Part shown: positions 1-8,495 of the stretch, piece after piece
Layout of the letters: each line of letters begins with the position of its first letter
Position numbering within the stretch: the stretch's first letter is position 1
From: Candidatus Helicobacter avistercoris
Lineage (GTDB): Bacteria > Campylobacterota > Campylobacteria > Campylobacterales > Helicobacteraceae
Length of the DNA stretch: 32,307 nt
Assembly (NCBI GenBank): GCA_019115525.1
Contig: DXDJ01000043.1
Location: 1-32,307 of the forward strand
Direction of reading: 5' to 3'
The notes under the pieces: generated by a model
Told to the model about the DNA's origin: nothing
Seen by the model: the letters and a program-made list of their open reading frames with translations, nothing else
The model's database searches: none
Translations under genes and position numbers: made by a program

Positions 1-706
1 CAAGACTAAGAGGGGGCAAGAGTGTAGCTCCACTCTCTTTGGCTATTTCTTGAGCCTCTTTGGTATAGGAGTGAGAGAGGATCAAAGACTCAATCAATGG
101 TTGTATTGTTTTGCACACCTCAATCCACTGCTTGATAGGATACATTTTTTCTCTCTTAGAAGCTTCAAATACAACCAAAAGTTTCTTTTTTTCTCCTTTT
201 AGAAGTGGGGTGATTGTCTGCAAAGACTGAGGAAGGTAACCAAAGGCCTCTTGTGTATTTGTAACCCCTACCCCCAAAAGAGCTTCATTGCGTTTGAGAA
301 TGTTTGCTTGATAGGGGATTTGTATCTTTTGAGTATAAAAAAGTGAGGCAATAGGCTCCTTAATAGAATCCCAAGCAAAACCTTGAAATATCTTTGTAGG
401 GATCATTTTCCCCAGAAGAGATGACTTGATGAGTCCTTGCATATCAAAAAGAATGTCATAGGGCTTTAGAGAGTTTAGGGTTTTTTTCACAGAATAAAGC
501 CCTTTAAAATCTTTTGCTTTAAGCAGTCGCTTCAAAGGAATGGAATAAACACAATCAATCAATGGTGAATTTTGCAAAATCCCCTCAAAACGCTCATCTA
601 CAAACCAGTCAATTTGGCATTGGTATTTTTCTTTTAGGGCACTTAAAAAACTCATTGCTACAACAATATCGCCCAGTGCGGAGAGCTTGATAATCCCTAT
701 TCTCAA
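1..706 (-). CDS. waaC: Lipopolysaccharide heptosyltransferase I (partial, C-terminus off window)
   Basis: Adds the first L-glycero-D-manno-heptose to Kdo in the LPS inner core, on the cytoplasmic face of the inner membrane. About 235 N-terminal residues are visible and the reading frame runs off the left edge. The N-terminus reads LRIGIIKLSALGDIVVA, the typical GT9 start (K-x-SALGD). Further in are the LFDMQGLIKSS and VVFEASKREKMYPIKQW segments, the latter being the usual donor-site region. The start is taken as TTG at 706-704, preceded by AGGATGA at a good distance; it overlaps the TGA stop of the upstream phosphatase gene, so the two are probably translationally coupled. The order ferredoxin-gppA-waaC matches H. 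pylori HP0277-HP0279. I prefer WaaC to WaaF because of this synteny. Confidence 0.88.
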   Translation of the reverse strand, partial: MRIGIIKLSALGDIVVAMSFLSALKEKYQCQIDWFVDERFEGILQNSPLIDCVYSIPLKRLLKAKDFKGLYSVKKTLNSLKPYDILFDMQGLIKSSLLGKMIPTKIFQGFAWDSIKEPIASLFYTQKIQIPYQANILKRNEALLGVGVTNTQEAFGYLPQSLQTITPLLKGEKKKLLVVFEASKREKMYPIKQWIEVCKTIQPLIESLILSHSYTKEAQEIAKESGATLLPPLSL

Positions 707-2178
707 AAAGTCATCCTAGGATGAAGTTTGTTGGACAAAATATTCTTGCTCTCAAAAGCCACTTCAAAATCAAAATTCTTAACAACCTTTAAGATCTGCT
801 CTCGTGCTAAGTGTCCTGCACCATCAATTTGCAAAACTCCAGTAGCTGGTGAGGAGTATTGCACTCTTGGAGAATAAGAGAGAATCTTAGCAAGAGAGAG
901 AAAGCTACAAAGCATTTTTAACTCTTTAAGAGAAAGGGATTTGAAGCGTGATTCTTTGGGGAGTTTTTTACCACTGTATTCAATCAAAGTTTTTATCAAA
1001 CTTCTTTCATTGTAAGAAAATCCATATTCCAAACCATTAAAAGCAAGATAGGCACTATGAGCAGATTGAGAGTGGCATCCCAACCTCTCTCCAAGCAAAG
1101 AAAGCCTAGAAGCAATCGCTAAAGAGGCTTTGTATTTTTCGCTGATTTTGTGAAAACTGCTTAGAGTGTCAAAGATTTGCAAAGCTTGTTTTTTGATTTC
1201 TTTTGCTCTTGATTTTTTATCTTCAAATCGATCAAGCAAAGACTTAAGAGACGGATTGAAACCTTTGGGGAATCTACTGCCACAATGCCTTAGCAAATCT
1301 GACAAAAACACCCCCTCTCTTACACCCACACCACAAGTGATCACTTTTTTGATGCCAAAATACTCCAAAAATGCACAAAACACCAAAGCCCCACTCTTAA
1401 TGCTATCAACCCTATCCTCGCTAAACCCCATTTCACTGAGCATATCATTATGGCTTTCAGAGATCTTGCGAGAAAAATCAATATAGTATTCTGCCTCTAC
1501 CTCCAATCCATGCAAAAAAGCAACCCCTCGCTCTTTGGCAATAATCTTGCTCAAAGCCCGTATGCTCCCCCCTATACCCAATGCGTATTTGTGAGAATAA
1601 TCTTTTGGAAGCTTTTGCAACTCTTGCTTGATAAAATTCCTTGCCCCCTCTACATCATTTTTTCCATCAAAAAACAATTCTTTGATACGGATTGCTCCAA
1701 TATCTAGTGATGCCATTGAGAGGATTTTCCCCTCTTCTAGCAAGGCACATTCACTTGATCCTCCACCAACATCAATTGTGATTCCGCTTTTTTGATGAGA
1801 AAGGTTAAGGCAAGAAATCGCTCCATAATAGGCTTCTTTTTTGCCATCTATAATTTTGATTTGGATTCCACACTCTCTCTTAGCTCTTTGCAAAAACTCG
1901 CTTGAATTGGGGGCATCCCTTAGGGCACTTGTAGCAACGCAAAAGATCTTTCTTGCCCCCTTTTGTTTGGCTCTTTGCATAAACTCTTTGAGTGCAAAAA
2001 GTGTGCGTTGCATTGGATACTCTTGCAGAATTCCCCCATTCTCATAGCTCCCCTCAGAAACCCTCACTCTTGATTTGCATTCCTCCAGAAGAAAAAAGCC
2101 AAAGTGGCTTGTTTTCTCAAAAATCGCCATTCGTGCAGAATTTGAACCTATATCAATTACTGCAACGATCTTTGCCAT
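703..2178 (-). CDS. gppA: Ppx/GppA family phosphatase (exopolyphosphatase / guanosine pentaphosphatase)
   Basis: Hydrolyses terminal phosphates of polyphosphate and/or the 5'-gamma phosphate of pppGpp, linking phosphate storage and the stringent response; cytoplasmic. The 491-residue protein has the ASKHA-fold signatures: DIGSNS at residues 9-14, ATSALRDA at 82-89, the conserved Glu in KEAYYG (E115) and DVGGGS at 136-141. The C-terminal third (about 300-491) resembles the HD-type helical domain of long Ppx/GppA proteins. Its ATG overlaps the ferredoxin stop by one base (TAATG), and its stop overlaps the start of waaC, so the three genes form one unit. Sequence alone does not separate Ppx from GppA activity; in Campylobacterota members of this family often do both. 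Confidence 0.9.
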   Translation of the reverse strand: MAKIVAVIDIGSNSARMAIFEKTSHFGFFLLEECKSRVRVSEGSYENGGILQEYPMQRTLFALKEFMQRAKQKGARKIFCVATSALRDAPNSSEFLQRAKRECGIQIKIIDGKKEAYYGAISCLNLSHQKSGITIDVGGGSSECALLEEGKILSMASLDIGAIRIKELFFDGKNDVEGARNFIKQELQKLPKDYSHKYALGIGGSIRALSKIIAKERGVAFLHGLEVEAEYYIDFSRKISESHNDMLSEMGFSEDRVDSIKSGALVFCAFLEYFGIKKVITCGVGVREGVFLSDLLRHCGSRFPKGFNPSLKSLLDRFEDKKSRAKEIKKQALQIFDTLSSFHKISEKYKASLAIASRLSLLGERLGCHSQSAHSAYLAFNGLEYGFSYNERSLIKTLIEYSGKKLPKESRFKSLSLKELKMLCSFLSLAKILSYSPRVQYSSPATGVLQIDGAGHLAREQILKVVKNFDFEVAFESKNILSNKLHPRMTF

Positions 2179-2429
2179 TACTCGCCTTGCTGAAGTTGCT
2201 CGTATTTATACTTTAGCTCTTCCATTGATTCGATATTGTCAGGATCTGAAACAATTGCATCAACAGGGCAAACTGCGATACAGCTAGGCTCATCATAAGA
2301 TCCTACACACTCTGTGCAACGATCAGGATCGATACAATAGATCGGATCACCCTCTTCAATTGCCTCATTGGGGCATTCTTCGCGACACGCATCACACGCA
2401 ATACATTCATCACTAATCAAAACTGACAT
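2178..2429 (-). CDS. 2[4Fe-4S] ferredoxin, Alvin (Allochromatium) type
   Basis: Small cytoplasmic electron carrier of 83 residues. The first cluster motif is C9-x2-C12-x2-C15-x3-C19-P. The second is the extended form C38-x2-C41-x8-C50-x3-C54-P, which marks the Alvin-type subgroup with low-potential clusters. A further Cys (C32) lies between them. The acidic C-terminal tail (about 60-83) is expected to form a helix. A strong AGGAG lies just upstream of the ATG. The gene is first in the ferredoxin-gppA-waaC operon, as in H. pylori (HP0277). Its electron partner cannot be told from the sequence; pyruvate or 2-oxoglutarate oxidoreductases are the usual ones in this group. Confidence 0.93.
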   Translation of the reverse strand: MSVLISDECIACDACREECPNEAIEEGDPIYCIDPDRCTECVGSYDEPSCIAVCPVDAIVSDPDNIESMEELKYKYEQLQQGE

Positions 2430-2456
2430 CTTTTTCTCCTTGATATGGGTTTGCTC

Positions 2457-2462
2457 TTTATA
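2457..2462 (-). promoter_or_regulatory. Candidate -10 box (TATAAA) for the ferredoxin-gppA-waaC operon
   Basis: TATAAA on the minus strand, about 28 bases upstream of the ferredoxin start codon, in the only gap before this operon. No clear -35 is seen, which is usual for Helicobacter RpoD promoters. Assigned by eye. Confidence 0.35.
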
Positions 2463-2494
2463 GCTGATTTAGCCAGAAACAAAAATTGCTTATT

Positions 2495-3739
2495 TTAGCG
2501 ACTTTTGCAATTTAAAAGAGTTTTTTGATGATCTTTTAGCTCATTTAGCTCTGAAATTTTAGATTGGGGGATTTTAGAGAAAAGCTCTTTTGCTTTTTGA
2601 CAATCTCCAAGCTTATAATACCCCCACGCCAAAGAATCTAAAAATTCATAAGAATTAGGGCTTTGATCCAATGCCTCTTGCACATACTTCATCCCCCCCT
2701 TGATATCCAAATCATAATCAATCATCAAATATCCCAAAAAGTTCAAATACTCTGGCAACCCTTGCGGAGCTTTTTCTTCTTTTTTGAGTTGTGCAATCCC
2801 TTCTTTGAGATTGGCTATCATCGATTTAAGATCTTCTTTGCTTGGATTTTTTTGTATCAACTCAAAGCGATAAATTTCTGAAAGAATAAGCATTTCGGGG
2901 TTTTTACTCTCATCATAAATGAGTTTTGCCTGTGCAGAAGCTTGGGCAAAATCACCCTTTCCTACATAAAGCTCCAATAAAATACTTCGGTTTAGAGGAT
3001 ATTTTTTTGCAACCTCAATAGCTTCATCATATTTTTTGCTGTATGCATAAACTGCGATGAGATTTGTAGCATTTTGGATTGTAGGGGATTGTTCCTCAAT
3101 GCGTTTTAGCAATCTCTCTACTCGACTAATTTGCTTTGTTTTGACATAAAACTCTATGCTTCGTTTGCATAAATCCTGAGAGCACCCATACTTTTCCAAA
3201 TGTGTATTGAGCAAATCACCAATACGCTCATTGTTTTGGGTATTAGAATAGATTGAGATGAGTTTTTCTAGACTTCTTTCACTATGGCTTTCATCATAAG
3301 CTTTATTGAGCTCCATAAGAGCATCTTCGATTCTATTGCTCTGATAGTATAGGTTGCCTAAAATCTCATGAACAAGCGGAGAATTTTCTTTTGTCTTAAT
3401 TTTTTCAATTGTAATAATTGAATTTTTGACATCCCCTAATCTGAGATAAGAATCTGCTAAAACCTTTTCAATTTCCAAATCATAATCTTTATTTTTTTTC
3501 TGAAATGAGAGGATAAGGTTGATCGTGCCTTGTGGATCATTTAGATAAGCTGAAACCAAAATACTTTCTCTTAGATATTCAATCTTTCCACTCTCTTCAT
3601 AGAGCAAAAGATAAAGATCTCTTGCTTGGGCATATTGTTTTAACTCTATGGCATTTAAAGCTTCATTTACCATATCATCTTCATTGACTTCCCCCCAAAG
3701 GCAGAGCATACAAAACAATACAAACAAAATTTTTTTCAT
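2495..3739 (-). CDS. Exported TPR-repeat protein
   Basis: Protein of 414 residues with an N-terminal signal peptide (hydrophobic core about 4-15, then WGEVNEDD), so probably periplasmic. The rest is helical-repeat sequence. The clearest TPR units are at about 117-150 (with LGNLYYQ...A...KAY spacing) and 360-393 (SLAWGYYKLGDCQKAKELF). TPR proteins act as protein-interaction scaffolds, so no reaction can be given. No convincing lipobox is present (LFCMLCLWG lacks the usual small residues before Cys). Its ATG overlaps the stop of the YkgJ-type gene upstream by four bases (ATGA), which implies translational coupling. It is last in the three-gene MMPL unit, and a role in envelope assembly or transport is inferred from that context only. 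Confidence 0.75.
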   Translation of the reverse strand: MKKILFVLFCMLCLWGEVNEDDMVNEALNAIELKQYAQARDLYLLLYEESGKIEYLRESILVSAYLNDPQGTINLILSFQKKNKDYDLEIEKVLADSYLRLGDVKNSIITIEKIKTKENSPLVHEILGNLYYQSNRIEDALMELNKAYDESHSERSLEKLISIYSNTQNNERIGDLLNTHLEKYGCSQDLCKRSIEFYVKTKQISRVERLLKRIEEQSPTIQNATNLIAVYAYSKKYDEAIEVAKKYPLNRSILLELYVGKGDFAQASAQAKLIYDESKNPEMLILSEIYRFELIQKNPSKEDLKSMIANLKEGIAQLKKEEKAPQGLPEYLNFLGYLMIDYDLDIKGGMKYVQEALDQSPNSYEFLDSLAWGYYKLGDCQKAKELFSKIPQSKISELNELKDHQKTLLNCKSR

Positions 3740-4125
3740 TTTTTTCTCTCCTCATCAAACTTCACGCCCATACATTCTTTTTTGAGATATTCTAGTTGTT
3801 CTTGTTCTAAAAATATTTTCCAAAAAGGAAAATCTCTGCATTGTTTGGGGCGAACTTCATAAATACTGCATTGTTTTTTGTTTTCATCAAAAAATATGCA
3901 CGCATAGCCATTATTATAAGTTTTTTCTATAAAGGAAAATTTATAGCCTACTTTTTTGACATATTTTTCAAGACATTGCTCAAAATCAATATTTAAAAAT
4001 CCTGCCACATTTTGAATCTCATTAAGTGAAGCAAAAATATATCCACTCTCACCAACGCAACATTTTCCTCCGCATTCCTCACATGCTCGCTGATCAAAAC
4101 TAAAACAATATCCCTCTTCTCTCAT
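3736..4125 (-). CDS. YkgJ family cysteine-cluster protein
   Basis: Small protein of 129 residues with the YkgJ/UPF0153 signature: C15-x2-C18-x3-C22-C23 near the N-terminus, then C76, C86 and C96 in the YACIFFD, KQCSIYEVRP and KQCRDFP segments. This cysteine set is thought to bind a metal or Fe-S cluster; the function of the family is not established. No signal peptide is seen. The start overlaps the end of the MMPL gene (ATGA) and its end overlaps the TPR gene (ATGA), so it is expressed in fixed proportion to both. Family assignment is firm, function unknown. Confidence 0.8.
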   Translation of the reverse strand: MREEGYCFSFDQRACEECGGKCCVGESGYIFASLNEIQNVAGFLNIDFEQCLEKYVKKVGYKFSFIEKTYNNGYACIFFDENKKQCSIYEVRPKQCRDFPFWKIFLEQEQLEYLKKECMGVKFDEERKK

Positions 4126-6194
4126 CGCCTATCTTTTTGCAAAAAAATCAATACCAACAAACTTCCCGTCCCCAAACAAATCACTTCACCAAAGGAATTT
4201 AATGCTCGAGTTTGGCTAAACAAGAAAAAACCAAAAGAAAAAAGCGTTGTAAGGGTTGAAAACAAAATTGCACTTCTTGCCCCTTCCACTCTCCCTTCGC
4301 GTGTGTGATAGATTCCATAATCAACCCCTACAACTACCACGATTAGAAGTGCAAAAAGATGCATAATATTCACAGCACTTCTAAGTGAGAGATAGCACAT
4401 AACAACACCAAAGGGGAAAAGAATAAAACTTAGAGCATTGAAAAAATCTCCTCTTGTGCTTATAGCCAACAAAACAACCATTGCAACAAATGCAAGTGCA
4501 AGAATGCTAACCATTGGTGCATAAATCCCTTGCGTAATTTGTGCGATAAGATCTTGGATTTGTGAAGTATTCACTCCTGTGAGATGCTCAAGCTTACTTA
4601 GCTCACTTGTATAGCTTTGCGTATAGTATTTTTTGCCATCTTTGATAATAGTAAAACCCATCAAACTCAGCTCATCAAAGGTAAGTTCTCCTTGGAATCT
4701 TGGAATATTTTTATAAGCATAAGAGAGGGTTTGAGCTAGATTTTTATCTATCTTTCCAATTTGATAAACCGCGTCTTCATAACGCTTTTTAAAATCATAA
4801 AATGACATTGATTTGTAATATCTCTCTCTTTTTTTGATTTCTGCTTTTGTTGGAAATATCGCCAAAGCAGTAGGAGAGGAAAGGAGACTATCAATCTCTC
4901 TAGCCTTTGCAATCAAGCCATCAATACTTGTTGCATAAAACAAATAGGGCTTCTCCACATCTTGCAGAGGAGCAAAAAAATCTTTTTGGGCATTCATTTG
5001 GACATTTTGGTAATCCAATTTTGACAGATCAAAATCTGCTGTAATTTTGACACTCATAACACCAAGCATTACAACGCTCAAGATTAAAAAATAAAAAGAG
5101 GGAATGCAATTAAGAGATATTTCTTCAATCTTTTGATACATTCTTGGTTTTTCAAAGCCAATTTTTTGATACAAAAAAGCAAAGCATAAGTATGCTGCTG
5201 TGAGATTGATCATAGCATAGAGTGCAAGCTGATTAAGAAGAGGAAAGGGAACAAACAAACATACAAAAAATCCCACCAAAGTCGTTATAAATCCATAAAA
5301 TACGGCAGAATTAAATCTAATTTTTCTTTGAAGATAAAACCCTAAAAAATGATGGTGCATCATATAATCGATACAAATATTGCTAATCCCTATCCCAAAG
5401 CTCAAAGACATAATACTCACGCTAGGATAAAGAAGCAAAAGAGCCAAGATCGCAATAAGATTGGAAAATACAAGAGTGGCAATCATATTAAAAGTAAGAA
5501 GAGGCATTCTCAAAATTACAAAATACAAAATCAAGAAGAATCCTGCAGAAAACAGCATAAGCAGATTTACCTCATCCATAATAAGCTGAGGATTTTCTAC
5601 GCTCATAAAAAGAGGAGAGAAGTAATGCTTGATTCCATATTTTTGAGCCAAAGAAGTGAATTCTTCATAAAGTAGATGCACTTTTTTTGCATCTGCACTT
5701 TTCATCTGCACAACAACATAAGGCTCATTTTCAAATACAAAATCCTTAGCAAACTGAGGAATTTCAATAATTTTTAAAGGATCTAGGGGATTAAAATTGG
5801 GGCTTGAGGCTGATTGAAGCAGAGTATTTAACATCTCTTTTGGTTCCATTTTATTGGCTCTTAAAACTCCTAGATAAAAATAATTCTTGCTCAAAAATTC
5901 TTGGAAAAAGAGATTGGGTTTTACTCCTTGATGAACCGTGGCGACATTGGGCAAAAGTGCAACATCTGAAATAAAAGTATCAAAATCCCTTGCATCCTTT
6001 TTGGAGACATAAATCGTTTTTGAATCACTAAATTTGCGATTTAGATCTACCCATTCTCGCTCATTTCCCTGAGGAAAAAGATCCAATACATCCAAACTAA
6101 TCTTTTTGCTCCAATACTCAGGAGAACTCCAAAAGACTCCAAAAACAACAATCGCTACGAAAAAAAACAAAATAAAATTTAAACTCTTTCTCAA
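4122..6194 (-). CDS. MMPL/RND superfamily transporter
   Basis: Inner-membrane protein of 690 residues with the duplicated RND-like plan. TM1 is at about 6-22 and a large periplasmic loop at 25-205. A five-helix block follows at about 208-342, with a further helix at about 365-382, a second periplasmic loop and a second block near 555-685. Each block carries the GxxxDY-like element (GIGISNICIDYMMHH at about 267-281; VVGVDYGIYHTREG near the second block) that supports proton coupling in RND/MMPL proteins. Related proteins export lipids or hopanoids; the substrate here is unknown. The start is TTG at 6194-6192. It heads a tight three-gene unit with the YkgJ-type and TPR genes. Length is near that of other single-polypeptide MMPL exporters. 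Confidence 0.8.
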   Translation of the reverse strand: MRKSLNFILFFFVAIVVFGVFWSSPEYWSKKISLDVLDLFPQGNEREWVDLNRKFSDSKTIYVSKKDARDFDTFISDVALLPNVATVHQGVKPNLFFQEFLSKNYFYLGVLRANKMEPKEMLNTLLQSASSPNFNPLDPLKIIEIPQFAKDFVFENEPYVVVQMKSADAKKVHLLYEEFTSLAQKYGIKHYFSPLFMSVENPQLIMDEVNLLMLFSAGFFLILYFVILRMPLLTFNMIATLVFSNLIAILALLLLYPSVSIMSLSFGIGISNICIDYMMHHHFLGFYLQRKIRFNSAVFYGFITTLVGFFVCLFVPFPLLNQLALYAMINLTAAYLCFAFLYQKIGFEKPRMYQKIEEISLNCIPSFYFLILSVVMLGVMSVKITADFDLSKLDYQNVQMNAQKDFFAPLQDVEKPYLFYATSIDGLIAKAREIDSLLSSPTALAIFPTKAEIKKRERYYKSMSFYDFKKRYEDAVYQIGKIDKNLAQTLSYAYKNIPRFQGELTFDELSLMGFTIIKDGKKYYTQSYTSELSKLEHLTGVNTSQIQDLIAQITQGIYAPMVSILALAFVAMVVLLAISTRGDFFNALSFILFPFGVVMCYLSLRSAVNIMHLFALLIVVVVGVDYGIYHTREGRVEGARSAILFSTLTTLFSFGFFLFSQTRALNSFGEVICLGTGSLLVLIFLQKDRR

Positions 6195-6230
6195 TTTTCA
6201 CTCTTTCTATTTCGCAAAATCAATCCAAAA

Positions 6231-6238
6231 ATTATAAT
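6231..6238. promoter_or_regulatory. Back-to-back -10 boxes between the MMPL operon and xseB
   Basis: The sequence ATTATAAT contains TATAAT on the plus strand (6233-6238), 40 bases before the xseB start. It also contains TATAAT on the minus strand (6236-6231), 37 bases before the MMPL start. The 83-bp divergent gap therefore has one AT-rich core that could serve both directions. Assigned by eye. Confidence 0.45.
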
Positions 6239-6277
6239 ATACATTTCTCTAAACCATTTCATACCTAAAGGCACAAA

Positions 6278-6472
6278 ATGCAAACAACTCCCAATTTTGA
6301 AGAACTAATTGAACTCTCCAAACGCTCTCTTGATTCACTTAGCAATCAAAACCTTCCTCTCAAAGAAAGCTTAGAGATTTACAAACAAGGACTTTCTTAT
6401 CTTAAAGAAGCACAAAGGCTCCTAGAAGAAGCAAAGCTTGAATATCAAGAAATTTCAAAGCCCCAAGAATAG
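6278..6472 (+). CDS. xseB: Exodeoxyribonuclease VII small subunit
   Basis: Small subunit of the cytoplasmic nuclease that degrades single-stranded DNA to oligonucleotides; several copies bind the XseA large subunit, which is not in this window. The 64-residue protein follows the family pattern: FEELIELSKRSLDSL, then a hinge LPLKESLEIYKQGLSYL and a final helix AQRLLEEAKLEYQEI, giving the usual two-helix hairpin. Length is typical. AAAGG lies upstream of the ATG. It is followed by rpoD from its own promoter. Confidence 0.85.
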   Translation: MQTTPNFEELIELSKRSLDSLSNQNLPLKESLEIYKQGLSYLKEAQRLLEEAKLEYQEISKPQE

Positions 6473-6502
6473 GGAGCTTGAAAAAGGTTTAAAAATTTTG
6501 GG

Positions 6503-6508
6503 TATAAT
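6503..6508 (+). promoter_or_regulatory. rpoD promoter -10 box (TATAAT)
   Basis: A perfect TATAAT preceded by TGGG, in the 124-base gap between xseB and rpoD. The expected transcript would have a leader of about 80 bases before the rpoD ATG. Assigned by eye from position and match to the Helicobacter sigma-80 consensus. Confidence 0.6.
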
Positions 6509-6596
6509 CCAAACTTTTTGAAGTGATAAAATGCTTTAGTTTTTGTGCATTTTGTCGATTTCCTGCATTCAACTTCATACCCAAAGGCTTTTTCTT

Positions 6597-8468
6597 ATGG
6601 AAACTGAAAATCAACAAACCCCAAAAACCAAAAAAGACCCAAATAAAGAGCTCGAACTGCTTTTTAGTGAAGAGGAAACTCCTTATATTTCTTATGAGAA
6701 GATTGCTCAAACTCTACAAAAAGCTCCCACTCCTGCACAAGTCAAAAAAGTCAGAGAATTGGCAACAAAATACAACAAACAGCTAATGAGTTCATCAGAA
6801 GTTGCAAAACTTCTTAATATTCAAGACAAAACAAAACTTATAGAAGAAAAAAGAAAAGTTCTTGATGGTGAGCTTGAGGATGAATTTGACTTTATGAAAG
6901 AGCGTGAGCTTTTGGAGTGGAGTAGAAGTGATAGCCCTGTAAGAATGTATCTGCGTGAAATGGGGCAAATCCCCCTACTTACAAAAGAAGAAGAAGTTAT
7001 TTTAAGCAAACAAATCGAACTAGGCGAAGATACGATCTTAGATGCAATTTGCTCTGTGCCTTATTTGATTGATTTTATCCATGATTATCGCGACGCTCTC
7101 ATTAACCGCGAACGAAGAGTTAAAGAACTTTTTAGAAATTTTGATGATGATGGTGAAGAGGAGGAGGGCGACGAGGAAGAAAATATTGAGGTCGATGATA
7201 ATGATGAAACCCTCAAACCTATTAGCAAAAAAGATCAAAAACGCATCGACAATGTTCTTGCGAGTTTTAAAAATCTAGAAAAAGCCAAAAAAGAATGGCT
7301 AAAGGTTTTAGAATCTGAGTCAAATGTTGATGATGATGAATTGGGGCATATTTTACTTCTTGCACACAAAAAGTATGTCCTCAAAGAAAGTTTGCTTGAA
7401 TTGGGGCCGACAAGCAAACTTATCAGCGAACTTGTCAAAGCAATGGAAAACACACTTAAGAGTGGTGATGGATTTGAGAGAGAATTGAAGCGTCTTGAAT
7501 ACAAACTTCCACTTTTTAACGATGTAATGATTGCAAATCACAAAAAAATTCTTGAAAATATTACCAATATGTCAAGAGAAGAGATCATAGAAGTTGTTCC
7601 AGAAAGCACTATGGTTAGCGTATATATGGAGCTAAAAAAACTCTTCCAAACCAAAGAAGCAAGCGAAGGAGGATTTGATCTTGAGCCTGAGAAGCTCAAA
7701 GAGATTTTGGAACAAATCAAAAGAGGAAAAACAATTTCTGACAAAGCCAAAGGCAAAATGGCACGCTCCAACTTGCGACTTGTTGTCTCAATCGCTAAGC
7801 GTTACACCAATCGCGGGCTCCCTTTCCTTGATCTTATCCAAGAAGGAAATATTGGTCTTATGAAAGCTGTGGATAAATTTGAGTATAAAAAAGGCTTCAA
7901 ATTCTCTACTTATGCGACTTGGTGGATCCGTCAAGCCATTTCAAGAGCAATTGCTGATCAAGCAAGAACGATTAGAATCCCCATCCACATGATTGAAACC
8001 ATCAATAGGATTCATAAAATTATGCGAAAGCACATCCAAGAACATGGAAAAGAGCCTGATGTAGAGTTTATTGCTCAAGAAGTGGGATTAAGTGTAGATA
8101 AGGTTAAGAATGTAATTAAGATTACAAAAGAGCCTATCAGTCTTGAAGCACCTATTGGAAGTGATGAGGATGGGAAGTTTGGAGATTTTGTTGAGGATAA
8201 GAATGCCATAGGTCCTATGGATCACATCCTCAAAGAAGACTTGCGAGGACAAATTGAACTTATTTTAGATCAACTCAATGATAGAGAGCAAGCTGTGATT
8301 AGAATGAGATTTGGACTCTTAGATGATGAGAGCGATCGAACGCTTGAGGAAATTGGAAAAGAGCTCAATGTAACAAGAGAGCGAGTAAGACAAATTGAAT
8401 CTAGCGCGATTAAAAAACTCAAACACCCCAAAGTTGGAAGACAGCTCAAAAACTATATGGAGGAATAA
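6597..8468 (+). CDS. rpoD: RNA polymerase housekeeping sigma factor RpoD (sigma-70/sigma-80)
   Basis: Directs RNA polymerase to housekeeping promoters. The start is placed at ATG 6597; an in-frame TTG at 6543 would add 18 residues unlike the family, and AAAGG precedes the ATG. From this start the protein has 623 residues. Region 1.2 ([11 protein letters not shown]) is near 113, regions 2.1-2.4 are at about 386-465 ([16 protein letters not shown], the [12 protein letters not shown] core and [13 protein letters not shown]), and region 3 follows. Region 4, with the helix-turn-helix [19 protein letters not shown], is at about 583-602. The non-conserved segment between 1.2 and 2 holds a very acidic run at about 183-204. 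It is preceded by xseB and followed after 27 bases by the eptA-like gene. Confidence 0.96.
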   Translation: METENQQTPKTKKDPNKELELLFSEEETPYISYEKIAQTLQKAPTPAQVKKVRELATKYNKQLMSSSEVAKLLNIQDKTKLIEEKRKVLDGELEDEFDFMKERELLEWSRSDSPVRMYLREMGQIPLLTKEEEVILSKQIELGEDTILDAICSVPYLIDFIHDYRDALINRERRVKELFRNFDDDGEEEEGDEEENIEVDDNDETLKPISKKDQKRIDNVLASFKNLEKAKKEWLKVLESESNVDDDELGHILLLAHKKYVLKESLLELGPTSKLISELVKAMENTLKSGDGFERELKRLEYKLPLFNDVMIANHKKILENITNMSREEIIEVVPESTMVSVYMELKKLFQTKEASEGGFDLEPEKLKEILEQIKRGKTISDKAKGKMARSNLRLVVSIAKRYTNRGLPFLDLIQEGNIGLMKAVDKFEYKKGFKFSTYATWWIRQAISRAIADQARTIRIPIHMIETINRIHKIMRKHIQEHGKEPDVEFIAQEVGLSVDKVKNVIKITKEPISLEAPIGSDEDGKFGDFVEDKNAIGPMDHILKEDLRGQIELILDQLNDREQAVIRMRFGLLDDESDRTLEEIGKELNVTRERVRQIESSAIKKLKHPKVGRQLKNYMEE

Positions 8469-8495
8469 TCCCCCATATAGCCCTCAAGAACAAAT

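Noticed and set aside
6543-6596. N-terminal extension of RpoD from TTG 6543
   Set aside because: The 18 extra residues are unlike the sigma family, they overlap the leader just after the TATAAT box, and ATG 6597 has a ribosome-binding site.
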